A stretch of DNA of 64,000 nt from Hyphomicrobiales bacterium (GTDB lineage: Bacteria > Pseudomonadota > Alphaproteobacteria > Rhizobiales > Rhizobiaceae): assembly GCA_900471815.1 (NCBI GenBank), contig UICE01000007.1, positions 248,001 to 312,000 of the forward strand, in the 5' to 3' direction. This document shows, in pieces, positions 56,952-64,000 of the stretch (position 1 is the first letter of the stretch; every line of letters begins with the position of its first letter). The position numbers and the translations under genes are program-made. A model generated the notes under the pieces. The model did no database searches and was not told the DNA's origin. It saw only the letters and a program-made list of their open reading frames with translations.

Positions 56952-57791
56952 CTATTCGGCTGCTGCAAGTCGCACTGCACGTACGCCGCTCGACAGGCCC
57001 TGAACCATCGTCGCTACAGCTTCGGCAGGATCGGCTACCAGCGAACCATCCGGATTAATCGTATTGGCCACCGCGTTTATGATTGCGGTACCGACCACAA
57101 CGCCGTCAGCGGAAGCCCCCATGACCTTGGCCTGCTCGGCAGTCTTGACGCCGAAACCAACCACGACAGGCAAATCCGTGTGCTGTTTGATCCGGTGAAC
57201 GGCTGCGGCAATCCTTGTCGTGTCCGGCAAAGCTGAACCGGTAATGCCATTCATCGAAACGTAGTAAACGAAGCCGGATGTATTCTGCAAAACCTTTGGC
57301 AGGCGCTTTTCATCAGTCGTGGGTGTGGCAAGACGGATGAAATTAATGCCGGCCTTGATTGCAGGAATGCAAAGCTCTTCATCCATTTCCGGTGGAAGGT
57401 CAACGATGATGAGACCATCAATGCCCGAGGCAACCGCATCTTTCAGAAAGCGGTCAACGCCATAAATATAGATCGGGTTGTAGTAACCCATCATGACGAT
57501 TGGCGTCGTATTATCCGTTTCCCGGAACTGCGCCGCCAGATCAAGCGTCTTAGTCAACGACATGCCCTTTTTAAGGGCGCGAAGACCGGCAGCCTGAATG
57601 GCCGGACCATCGGCCATCGGATCGGAGAAAGGCACGCCAAGCTCAATAATGTCCGAACCGGAACCCGGCAAGGCCTTCATGATCCTGAGTGAGGTTTCAA
57701 AGTCCGGATCGCCACCCATGAAATAGGTGACCAGTGCCGGACGGCCTTCAGCCTTCAAAGCCGCGAATTTTGCATCGATACGTGTCGCCAT
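56952..57791 (-). CDS. trpA: Tryptophan synthase alpha chain
   Basis: TrpA cleaves indole-3-glycerol phosphate and passes indole to TrpB. Catalytic Glu in [19 protein letters not shown] (about 50) and Asp in [11 protein letters not shown], plus the mobile loop with [10 protein letters not shown], are present. 279 residues. Two bases separate it from trpB, and accD follows after 44 bases. Confidence 0.96.
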   Translation of the reverse strand: MATRIDAKFAALKAEGRPALVTYFMGGDPDFETSLRIMKALPGSGSDIIELGVPFSDPMADGPAIQAAGLRALKKGMSLTKTLDLAAQFRETDNTTPIVMMGYYNPIYIYGVDRFLKDAVASGIDGLIIVDLPPEMDEELCIPAIKAGINFIRLATPTTDEKRLPKVLQNTSGFVYYVSMNGITGSALPDTTRIAAAVHRIKQHTDLPVVVGFGVKTAEQAKVMGASADGVVVGTAIINAVANTINPDGSLVADPAEAVATMVQGLSSGVRAVRLAAAE

Positions 57792-57793
57792 TG

Positions 57794-59062
57794 TCAGATA
57801 TCCATTCCAAGCAATTGGCCGACAGTATGCACGTCCTTGTCGCCGCGGCCTGAAAGATTGACGATCATGATCTTGTCCTGCGCCATTTTGGGCGCAATTT
57901 TCACCGCATGGGCAATCGCATGCGCCGATTCCAGCGCAGGAATAATGCCTTCCGTGCGCGTTGTCAGCGTGAAAGCGTCCAGCGCTTCATCATCGAGGAT
58001 AGGCACATAGGAGACACGGCCCGTGTCGCGCAGCCATGAGTGCTCGGGACCGACGCCGGGATAATCAAGACCGGCGGAAACCGAATGCCCATCGAGAATC
58101 TGGCCATCGGCATTTTGCAGCAAATAGGTGCGATTGCCATGTAGCACGCCCGGGCGGCCAGCGCTCATCGAAGCGCAGTGCTCTTCGCCGTCCAGTCCAC
58201 GGCCTCCTGCTTCAATACCGATGATCTCGACACCTTTGTCGTCAAGGAATGGATGGAACAACCCGATTGCGTTGGAACCACCGCCAACAGCAGCGATAAT
58301 CGTGTCGGGCAGGCGGCCTTCACGCTCCAGGATCTGCTCGCGCGCTTCCGATCCGATGACAGACTGGAAGTCGCGCACAAGTTCTGGATAAGGATGTGGA
58401 CCTGCGGCAGTGCCGATCAGGTAATAAGTGTCATCAACATTCGAAACCCAGTCGCGCAGCGCTTCATTCATCGCATCTTTCAGCGTGCCGTGTCCCGATG
58501 ATACGGGCTTCACTTCAGCGCCGAGCAGCTTCATGCGGAAAACATTTGGCTTCTGACGCTCAACGTCGGTCGCGCCCATATAAACAACGCAAGGCAGGCC
58601 AAAGCGCGCAGAAACCGTAGCCGAAGCGACACCGTGCTGGCCAGCACCAGTCTCCGCGATGATGCGGGTCTTGCCCATGCGTTTGGCGAGAAGAATCTGG
58701 CCGAGGCAATTATTGATCTTGTGGCTGCCCGTATGGTTCAGGTCTTCGCGCTTGAAGTAAATCTTGGCCCCGCCATCAAGACCCTGATCTTTGGCAAGCT
58801 GACGGACATGCTTGGTCAAACCTTCGGCATAATAGAGCTTTGAAGGCCGTCCGGCATAATGGGTGGAGAGTTCCTGCAGCTCCGCCTTGAAGGAAGGGTC
58901 GTTCTTCGCATCATCATAGGCCTGCTGGAGTTCAAGAATGAGCGGCATCAAGGTTTCGGCAACAAACCGTCCGCCGAATATACCGAACATGCCCTCTTCA
59001 TCGGGGCCTGTTTTAAATGAATTGGGTTCCGCCACCTTGTCCACCACCATACTCCCTGTCAT
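57794..59062 (-). CDS. trpB: Tryptophan synthase beta chain
   Basis: TrpB joins indole with serine using PLP. The PLP Lys lies in [11 protein letters not shown] (about 110-120), with AETGAGQHG and the phosphate loop GGGSNAIG. Start at 59062 overlaps the trpF stop by 4 bases; a Met four codons later is possible. 422 residues. Confidence 0.96.
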   Translation of the reverse strand: MTGSMVVDKVAEPNSFKTGPDEEGMFGIFGGRFVAETLMPLILELQQAYDDAKNDPSFKAELQELSTHYAGRPSKLYYAEGLTKHVRQLAKDQGLDGGAKIYFKREDLNHTGSHKINNCLGQILLAKRMGKTRIIAETGAGQHGVASATVSARFGLPCVVYMGATDVERQKPNVFRMKLLGAEVKPVSSGHGTLKDAMNEALRDWVSNVDDTYYLIGTAAGPHPYPELVRDFQSVIGSEAREQILEREGRLPDTIIAAVGGGSNAIGLFHPFLDDKGVEIIGIEAGGRGLDGEEHCASMSAGRPGVLHGNRTYLLQNADGQILDGHSVSAGLDYPGVGPEHSWLRDTGRVSYVPILDDEALDAFTLTTRTEGIIPALESAHAIAHAVKIAPKMAQDKIMIVNLSGRGDKDVHTVGQLLGMDI

Positions 59063-59718
59063 ACCGCATTCACGCTTTGAGCGGCGCGTACCGCCTGAAA
59101 AAACTCTTTAATCAGGCTAACATCTTTAACGCCCGGAGCGGACTCCACACCCGATGAAATATCAATACCGCGCGCATTCGTCGCTTGCAGCGCCGCGCCA
59201 ATATTAGCCGCGTTCAGCCCGCCGGAAAGCATGTATGGAACCTGCCCGTCAAGCGCGCTGAGCAACTGCCAGTCAAAAGAAACACCATTTCCGCCCGGAA
59301 GCTCAGATCCCTTGGGCGGCTTGGCGTCAAAAAGAAATATATCCGCAACGTCATTGTAAGGCTTGATCTGATCAAGATCACCCCGCTCACGCAAGGCAAA
59401 AGCCTTGATGACGGGCAGCCCGAAACGCGCCTTCACCTGGGCAACGCGCTCTACAGTTTCGTGCCCGTGCAATTGCAGGAAATCCGGTTTCATCGCAGCA
59501 ACAATCGCATCAAGCGTTGCATCATCGGCGTCAACAGTCACGGCAACTGCCTTTGCCCTGCCAATGGCTGCTTTTCGCAGCCTTCCCGCTTCAACCGGAT
59601 CGATATTGCGCGGGCTTTTTGCAAAGAAAATAAAGCCAATATGCGATGCGCCACCATCCAGCGCTGCAGCAACTGCATCGTCGGTTTTCAATCCGCATAT
59701 TTTGATATCAAGGTTCAT
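59059..59718 (-). CDS. trpF: Phosphoribosylanthranilate isomerase
   Basis: TrpF isomerises PRA to CdRP. The catalytic Cys is in [12 protein letters not shown], the general-acid Asp in [13 protein letters not shown] region, with the phosphate-binding [11 protein letters not shown] loop later. The ATG at 59718 puts the first strand at residue 4, as in the family; a longer frame to 59784 is rejected. 219 residues. First gene of trpF-trpB-trpA-accD-folC. Confidence 0.95.
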   Translation of the reverse strand: MNLDIKICGLKTDDAVAAALDGGASHIGFIFFAKSPRNIDPVEAGRLRKAAIGRAKAVAVTVDADDATLDAIVAAMKPDFLQLHGHETVERVAQVKARFGLPVIKAFALRERGDLDQIKPYNDVADIFLFDAKPPKGSELPGGNGVSFDWQLLSALDGQVPYMLSGGLNAANIGAALQATNARGIDISSGVESAPGVKDVSLIKEFFQAVRAAQSVNAV

Positions 59719-59788
59719 AGGGCGCAACTCGCATGAAAATGCGTCAAAGTCGAGGATTTTGGTGCAAAACGCTTTTGCAACCACTCAA

Positions 59789-60430
59789 TTATAGATGGTG
59801 GTCGTAACCGGCTTTAACAAGAAAATCGAACGCATCCGCGACATGCGCCGGGATGGATTGCGTAATTTGATAACCCTTGGCGGGATAATCGATCAGGCGC
59901 TTCACGTCGCCCACCATTTCATTGATGAAATTGTCCAGGGGATAGGCATTGGTAGGCTGCTGCTCGAATGAAGTCGGCGGCGCCGTTACCATCGCCTCGA
60001 CATTCGGCCATTGCGCCCGAACCGTTGCAAAAGCGCGGCGCTGCGTCTGCGGTTTTGTAACGATGATAATGCGCTTGGTAGCATCGCCCGCCATGTCGCG
60101 GGCATAGCGGATATTTTCCCCGATATTGGTTGCATTGGGCTCGATCAATATTGCTTTGCTGGAAACACCAAGCTCCTCGGCGCGCGCGGCAAAGGCTTCT
60201 GCCTCCGATGTCGGGTAAAGCCGACCCGTCCAATTGCCTGATTTTCCGGTAAACAAAATCCGGTTGGCCAAACCTTGATGCAATAGCTTTGCGCAATGAT
60301 CCGCAACACGCAGATCATAACTGCCAAGCCCGACAATCAAATCTGCCGGCGAAAGCTCGTCATAGACAAGGTGAAAATCCCAAAGCACGCGGCTTGCCCC
60401 AAGCACGGCGGGTGAAACAACAGCAGACAT
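59789..60430 (-). CDS. YdcF family DUF218 protein
   Basis: A DUF218 (YdcF/SanA/ElyC-type) domain protein of 213 residues: LIVGLGSYDLRVADHCAKLL near 30-49, LFTGKSGNWTG, and EPNATNIGENIRYARDMA, where the acidic and Asn residues form the family's pocket. No membrane segment is evident, unlike ElyC, so it is likely cytoplasmic. YdcF binds SAM in vitro; the role is unknown. The start overlaps the upstream metallopeptidase stop by one base (TGATG). Confidence 0.85.
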   Translation of the reverse strand: MSAVVSPAVLGASRVLWDFHLVYDELSPADLIVGLGSYDLRVADHCAKLLHQGLANRILFTGKSGNWTGRLYPTSEAEAFAARAEELGVSSKAILIEPNATNIGENIRYARDMAGDATKRIIIVTKPQTQRRAFATVRAQWPNVEAMVTAPPTSFEQQPTNAYPLDNFINEMVGDVKRLIDYPAKGYQITQSIPAHVADAFDFLVKAGYDHHL

Positions 60431-61200
60431 CAGGTGAAATCGATCGCCTGCAGAGAGCCGCCATTGCGCTTCAGCCAAGCCTTGCAGCGTTCGGTATCGG
60501 GGCAAAGCTCGCCGCACAGCTTCCAGAATTTCGGGCCGTGATTCATTTCTTTCAAATGCGCCACTTCATGCGCGACCAGATAGTCGATAATCGGCGGCGG
60601 AGCCATCATGATACGCCAGGAAAACGCCAGCGTGCCATCGGATGTGCACGAGCCCCAGCGACTTTTTGTGTCCTTGATGCGGATGACTTTGGCGCGCCGC
60701 CCAACCGTTGCCGTGTGCCGTGCCACAAGAATTTCGAGATCGCGCTTGGCTTCACGCTTGAGAAAGTCGCCAACACGCCGAGCGAGATGAGGTCTGTCGC
60801 CATAAACGATGAGGCGTGGGCCTTCAGCACCGTTTTCCTGCCGCACAGTTCCACGCGCCGCCGGCTCGTGAACGATAAGATGCGGCACACCGCGCACCGG
60901 TATTTTTACGCCGGGCCGCACCTTGGGCTGATCCGGCATTTTGGCAATACGCGTTTCAATCCAGCCCTCATGGCGCACAAGAAACTTGTCGATTTCGCGT
61001 GATGGAACGCCGGGAGGCACGGTGATGCGTAAACCCTTGCCCCCCGCATCAATGCGCAGGGTCAGCCGTGTCGCCCGTGCATTTTCCACCACGCGCAAGG
61101 GCAAAATTCGGCCCGCAACTTCATAGCTCCGCTCGGCCCTCAGTGTGGCTGATTTCTTGACCGGTTTGGGAGGTGAAGCCCGAAACAAGGATAGGATCAT
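60430..61200 (-). CDS. YgjP-like zinc metallopeptidase (M48/DUF45)
   Basis: A WLM/YgjP-type metalloprotease with HEVAH at 211-215 and the third ligand His221 in KEMNHGPKFW, and the family block IRIKDTKSRWGSCTSDGTLAFSWR just before it. 256 residues; the N-terminal 100 residues are basic and variable. Function unknown in bacteria. Its stop couples to the DUF218 gene. Confidence 0.9.
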   Translation of the reverse strand: MILSLFRASPPKPVKKSATLRAERSYEVAGRILPLRVVENARATRLTLRIDAGGKGLRITVPPGVPSREIDKFLVRHEGWIETRIAKMPDQPKVRPGVKIPVRGVPHLIVHEPAARGTVRQENGAEGPRLIVYGDRPHLARRVGDFLKREAKRDLEILVARHTATVGRRAKVIRIKDTKSRWGSCTSDGTLAFSWRIMMAPPPIIDYLVAHEVAHLKEMNHGPKFWKLCGELCPDTERCKAWLKRNGGSLQAIDFT

Positions 61201-61254
61201 GATGATGATATTAAATGATTCGGTGGCAAAATCATCGTGCGTGCTTCGACAAGC

Positions 61255-61290
61255 AAAAGCGGCGACGAAAAAATTTCCGCCGCCGCTTTT
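61255..61290 (-). terminator. Terminator of the DUF2852 gene
   Basis: AAAAGCGGCG and CGCCGCTTTT form a ten-pair stem with a 16-base loop. On the leftward strand it lies 20 bases after the DUF2852 stop. Confidence 0.7.
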
Positions 61291-61309
61291 TGGATTTTAA
61301 CAAAGCGGA

Positions 61310-61759
61310 TTATTGCTGGTCTTCATTCACATCCGGCACGGTGCCAGATGGCTTTTTGGAGACTGCGTTACGTTCTGCCATGAAGCGATCGAATTCTTCG
61401 CGATCCTTGGCGCGACGAAGCTCATTGGCATAGTCTTCAAATTCCGCGCGCATTTCGTCAAGCTTGCGGCGCTCTTCCTCAAGACGTTCCAATTCCTTGT
61501 CACGCCATTCGTCGAAAGCAGCATTGCCTGTGCCAAAGGGAGCGCGGCCAAAATGTGCCGAACGCTTGTTGCGGCGAAACGCACCGCAGAAACTGTCAGT
61601 CTTGCGATTTACATCCTGCTTGAAACCCTCAAGGCGATCGCCCCAGAGAATATAGGCGAGCATGGCAAAACCCAGCGGCCAGAATAACATGAACCCGATA
61701 ATCATCAGAGCGATGGTCGCGGGAGTCCAGCCCGGCCGGATCAAAGCAGCATTGTTCAT
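61310..61759 (-). CDS. DUF2852 membrane protein
   Basis: This 149-residue protein has one or two membrane segments at the N-terminus (about 11-37, TPATIALMIIGFMLFWPLGFAMLAYILWGD), then a long charged helical region rich in Glu/Arg (about 80-135) likely to form a coiled coil. DUF2852 proteins are found in alphaproteobacteria and are uncharacterised. Start 61759 has GGAAGG upstream; a longer frame to 61855 is less likely. Confidence 0.85.
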   Translation of the reverse strand: MNNAALIRPGWTPATIALMIIGFMLFWPLGFAMLAYILWGDRLEGFKQDVNRKTDSFCGAFRRNKRSAHFGRAPFGTGNAAFDEWRDKELERLEEERRKLDEMRAEFEDYANELRRAKDREEFDRFMAERNAVSKKPSGTVPDVNEDQQ

Positions 61760-61874
61760 ATTGAGCCCTTCCTTCTTAAGAACCCCGACCCCAATTGGTC
61801 GATTATGAACGACATGGGAAAAACTTTGCGGCTTTTCAAGAAAACGTGATTTCAATTACTCTAAGAGTTTGAAA

Positions 61875-63020
61875 TCAGGCCCGTTTCTTTGCGTGCTCCA
61901 GTCCGGCAACGAGTAGTCCTGCCACCAAAGCCCAAAATGCAGCACCAATACCGGCAATGGCAATGCCGGATGCAGTCACGGCAAAAGTGACAATTGCCGC
62001 CAGTCTCTCCTCTTCGATTTTCAACGACAGAGTCAGCGCGTTAACGAATGCGCCAATGAGGGCAAGACCAGCCACAAGCGCAATCAAGGGCGCCGGAAGA
62101 ACCGCGAAAAGCGCAACCAGCGAGGCCCCGAAAATTGCAAATACAAGATAGCTTAATGCATAAAACGGCCCGGTCAGCCAGCGTTTGGCCGGGTCGGGAT
62201 GAGCATCCGGCCCGGTGCATATCGCGGCGGAAATTGCCGCCATGTTGCTGGTGTGCGCTCCAAAGGGTGCGGTGAGCAGCGATACGAGCCCTGTCACCTG
62301 CAGTGCGGCCGCTGTAGGCGGCTCGTAACCTGCAGCACGCATTACCGCAAATCCCGGCAGATTCTGCGAGGCCATTGTCACAAGGTAGAGTGGCAAGGCG
62401 AGGCCGATCATCGCCTGCATATCAAATACCGGCATGATAAGCGTGAGCGTGGATAGTTCAATCGTGGGAACGCTGGCCACGCGCCCGCTGAGAAAAGCAA
62501 AAATCACGCCGCCGAAAAGAACCGCAAGCACCGCCATGGCCGGGTTGAAAAGCCTGATGACGAAAAACAGCAAAATGAGCGGCAAGACGAACAAGGGATC
62601 AATAGGGATCGTGCGGGCGGCTCCCGTCAGAAAGGCAAAGAGCACGCCCGCCAGCATTCCGGAAGCGATCGATGCAGGTATCTTCGATACAAAGGTGGAT
62701 ATGGGCTTGATTAGCCCCGTAAGAATAATGGCGATCGCCGTAACGATAAATGCACCAACGGCTTGCGGCATGGTAAAGCCGATTGAGCTGCCAATCAGTG
62801 CAAGGCCCGGCGTCGACCACGCGCTGATGATCGGCATTTTATATCGCCAGCTCAGATAGCCCGTGGCTGCAACCATGGCGAGGCAGTTTGCAGTAACCCA
62901 GCTTGCTGTTTCGGCCTGGGTAGCGCCCAGAGCGTTGGCTGCCGCAATGACAAGAGCCAAAGTTCCGCCAAATCCGACGACGGCAGCAACGACAGCGGAG
63001 GCGATGACGGAAAAGCGCAT
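61875..63020 (-). CDS. BenE family transporter
   Basis: A 381-residue protein made almost entirely of hydrophobic helices (about 11-12), with BenE/NCS2-like features: an N-terminal GFGGTLALVIAAANALGATQAETASW segment and the GLVSLLTAPFGAHTSNMAAISAAICTG loop near 250-275. BenE was described as a benzoate/H+ symporter in Acinetobacter; substrate here is unknown and there is no benzoate catabolism gene nearby. Leftward, 11 bases after the alpha/beta hydrolase. Confidence 0.87.
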   Translation of the reverse strand: MRFSVIASAVVAAVVGFGGTLALVIAAANALGATQAETASWVTANCLAMVAATGYLSWRYKMPIISAWSTPGLALIGSSIGFTMPQAVGAFIVTAIAIILTGLIKPISTFVSKIPASIASGMLAGVLFAFLTGAARTIPIDPLFVLPLILLFFVIRLFNPAMAVLAVLFGGVIFAFLSGRVASVPTIELSTLTLIMPVFDMQAMIGLALPLYLVTMASQNLPGFAVMRAAGYEPPTAAALQVTGLVSLLTAPFGAHTSNMAAISAAICTGPDAHPDPAKRWLTGPFYALSYLVFAIFGASLVALFAVLPAPLIALVAGLALIGAFVNALTLSLKIEEERLAAIVTFAVTASGIAIAGIGAAFWALVAGLLVAGLEHAKKRA

Positions 63021-63031
63021 GGCGGACCTGA

Positions 63032-63823
63032 TTATTGAACAGAGGGAGTGGGCTGGATACTGCCAGCCATTGAAGACACGGTACGACCCAAAAGTTCAAG
63101 GTCCTGTGGTCGCGAAAGCCGGTGATCTCCATCGCGAATAAGCGTAATCGTTACATCATCGACGGGAAGATGGTCTACGAGCTTCATTGCGTGGCTATAA
63201 GGCACATCTTCATCCTTCATGCCCTGCAGTATGTGCACCGGGCAATCGGTCTGGATAACGCCTTTCAAGACCTGATTGATCCTGCCATCTTCAAGCAAGG
63301 CCTTTGTGTAGATATAGGGTTGGTCCGAATATTCGGATGGCTCTTCCATATAACCGCGGTCGGCAATCTGGCGGCGCTGGTCATTGGTCAGTTTTGGCTC
63401 CACCAGTTCTGACGTGAAATCCGGTGCCGGTGCAATCAGCACCAGACCGGCAATGCGGCCACCTTCTCCGAGCCTTTGCAATTCTGCGAGTAGACGCAGG
63501 GCAATCCAGCCGCCCATGGAGGAGCCGACGATAATTTGCGGGCCCGATGAGAACTGCCGGAAAACTGCAAGGCTTTGTTCAAGCCAGAGCGAGATGGTTC
63601 CGTCGCGAAATTCGCCGCCCGATTCCCCATGGCCGGAATAATCGTGGCGCAGGAAAGCATGCCCGTGTTCCGTGGCCCATTCGTCCAGAAAATTTGCTTT
63701 GCTACCGAGCATGTCCGAGCGATATCCGCCCAGCCAGACTATGCCAGGATTGGCTCCGGCACGCTTTCGCAGGGCAATATTGATTCCGTTCAGCTCAAGA
63801 AACTCGGGCGGGGATTGTGTCAT
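63032..63823 (-). CDS. Alpha/beta hydrolase
   Basis: A 263-residue alpha/beta hydrolase with nucleophile Ser102 in VGSSMGGW, the oxyanion region WLGGYRSDMLG, HDYSGHGESGG at 60-70 and a late catalytic His in DGDHRLS near 238. No signal peptide. Similar to mammalian ABHD10-type depalmitoylases in motif, but substrate unknown. The last 177 bases of the window after its start hold no gene I can support. Confidence 0.87.
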   Translation of the reverse strand: MTQSPPEFLELNGINIALRKRAGANPGIVWLGGYRSDMLGSKANFLDEWATEHGHAFLRHDYSGHGESGGEFRDGTISLWLEQSLAVFRQFSSGPQIIVGSSMGGWIALRLLAELQRLGEGGRIAGLVLIAPAPDFTSELVEPKLTNDQRRQIADRGYMEEPSEYSDQPYIYTKALLEDGRINQVLKGVIQTDCPVHILQGMKDEDVPYSHAMKLVDHLPVDDVTITLIRDGDHRLSRPQDLELLGRTVSSMAGSIQPTPSVQ

Positions 63824-64000
63824 GGGCGGGACTCACTCTCGATATTCTTCTTCTTGCATGGGAAAACAGAACGATAAAGCCTGCCCCATTGCATAAAACT
63901 GAAATATTCCTATCTCTAATTTGAGTGATTTATCCTGAAAATAGTAACATTGATGCCCGCCAGCACAGCATAAGCATTGCGGCGAAGGCCGTGTGATGCT

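Noticed and set aside
1-64000. Mobile elements, prophage, CRISPR arrays or restriction systems
   Set aside because: No transposase, integrase, phage structural or Cas-like frame and no regularly spaced repeats were seen.

Overview
The window is core chromosome from an alphaproteobacterium of the order Hyphomicrobiales (Rhizobiales), closest in gene order and protein character to the Brucella/Ochrobactrum/Pseudochrobactrum group. This rests on the ChvI-ChvG (BvrR-BvrS) pair followed by HprK, EIIA and HPr, a DivL-type kinase, the hslV-GNAT-hslU order, the rho-hemJ-hemE block beside the origin, and the TsaE-phosphotransferase fusion. Base composition looks close to 50% G+C, lower than I recall for Brucella, so a relative such as Pseudochrobactrum is possible; this is inference. 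I see no insertion sequence, prophage, integrase or CRISPR array.

Layout. Positions 1-2355 carry leftward genes for protein quality control (Trm112-like, LON-domain, CnoX, prolyl-tRNA editing), then tRNA-Gly and holA. From 3.9 to 14.8 kb runs the left flank of the replication origin: parB, parA, rsmG, mnmG, mnmE, rho, hemJ and hemE, nearly all leftward. The 14845-15260 gap between hemE and the PPDK regulatory gene has an AT-rich stretch and DnaA-box-like 9-mers and is almost certainly oriC. The right flank (ppsR, maf, aroE, coaE, dnaQ) runs rightward, so genes on both arms mostly follow fork movement. Two perfect and two one-mismatch parS sites surround oriC, matching the ParAB genes.

From 18.9 to 24.4 kb lie secB, fxsA, a Tim44-domain gene, a lytic transglycosylase-Smr-XRE operon and two secreted proteins. 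From 24.5 to 31.7 kb come the HslUV protease with an embedded acetyltransferase and a his operon (hisB-DUF2628-hisHAFE-coaA). From 31.7 to 35.1 kb are alkB, kbp/LysM, arfB and pckA, several with clear intrinsic terminators.

From 35.4 to 42.2 kb the ChvI/ChvG regulators are followed by HprK, EIIA and HPr (a regulatory PTS without sugar permeases), lldD and ahcY. From 42.3 to 53.8 kb one tight rightward block encodes DivL (Tyr in place of the phospho-acceptor His), a TsaE-AmgK-like fusion, a MurU-like nucleotidyltransferase and AddB/AddA. A 450-base gap (53793-54242) before trxA holds three consecutive inverted repeats and may encode a structured RNA. From 54.6 to 59.7 kb folC, accD, trpA, trpB and trpF run leftward as a metabolic operon. 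The window ends with a DUF218 protein, a YgjP-like metallopeptidase, a DUF2852 protein, a BenE transporter and an alpha/beta hydrolase.

The points most worth a second look are the origin with its parS set, the TsaE-AmgK fusion beside MurU, the 53990-54080 structured element, DivL, and a perfect 16-base palindrome upstream of cnoX.
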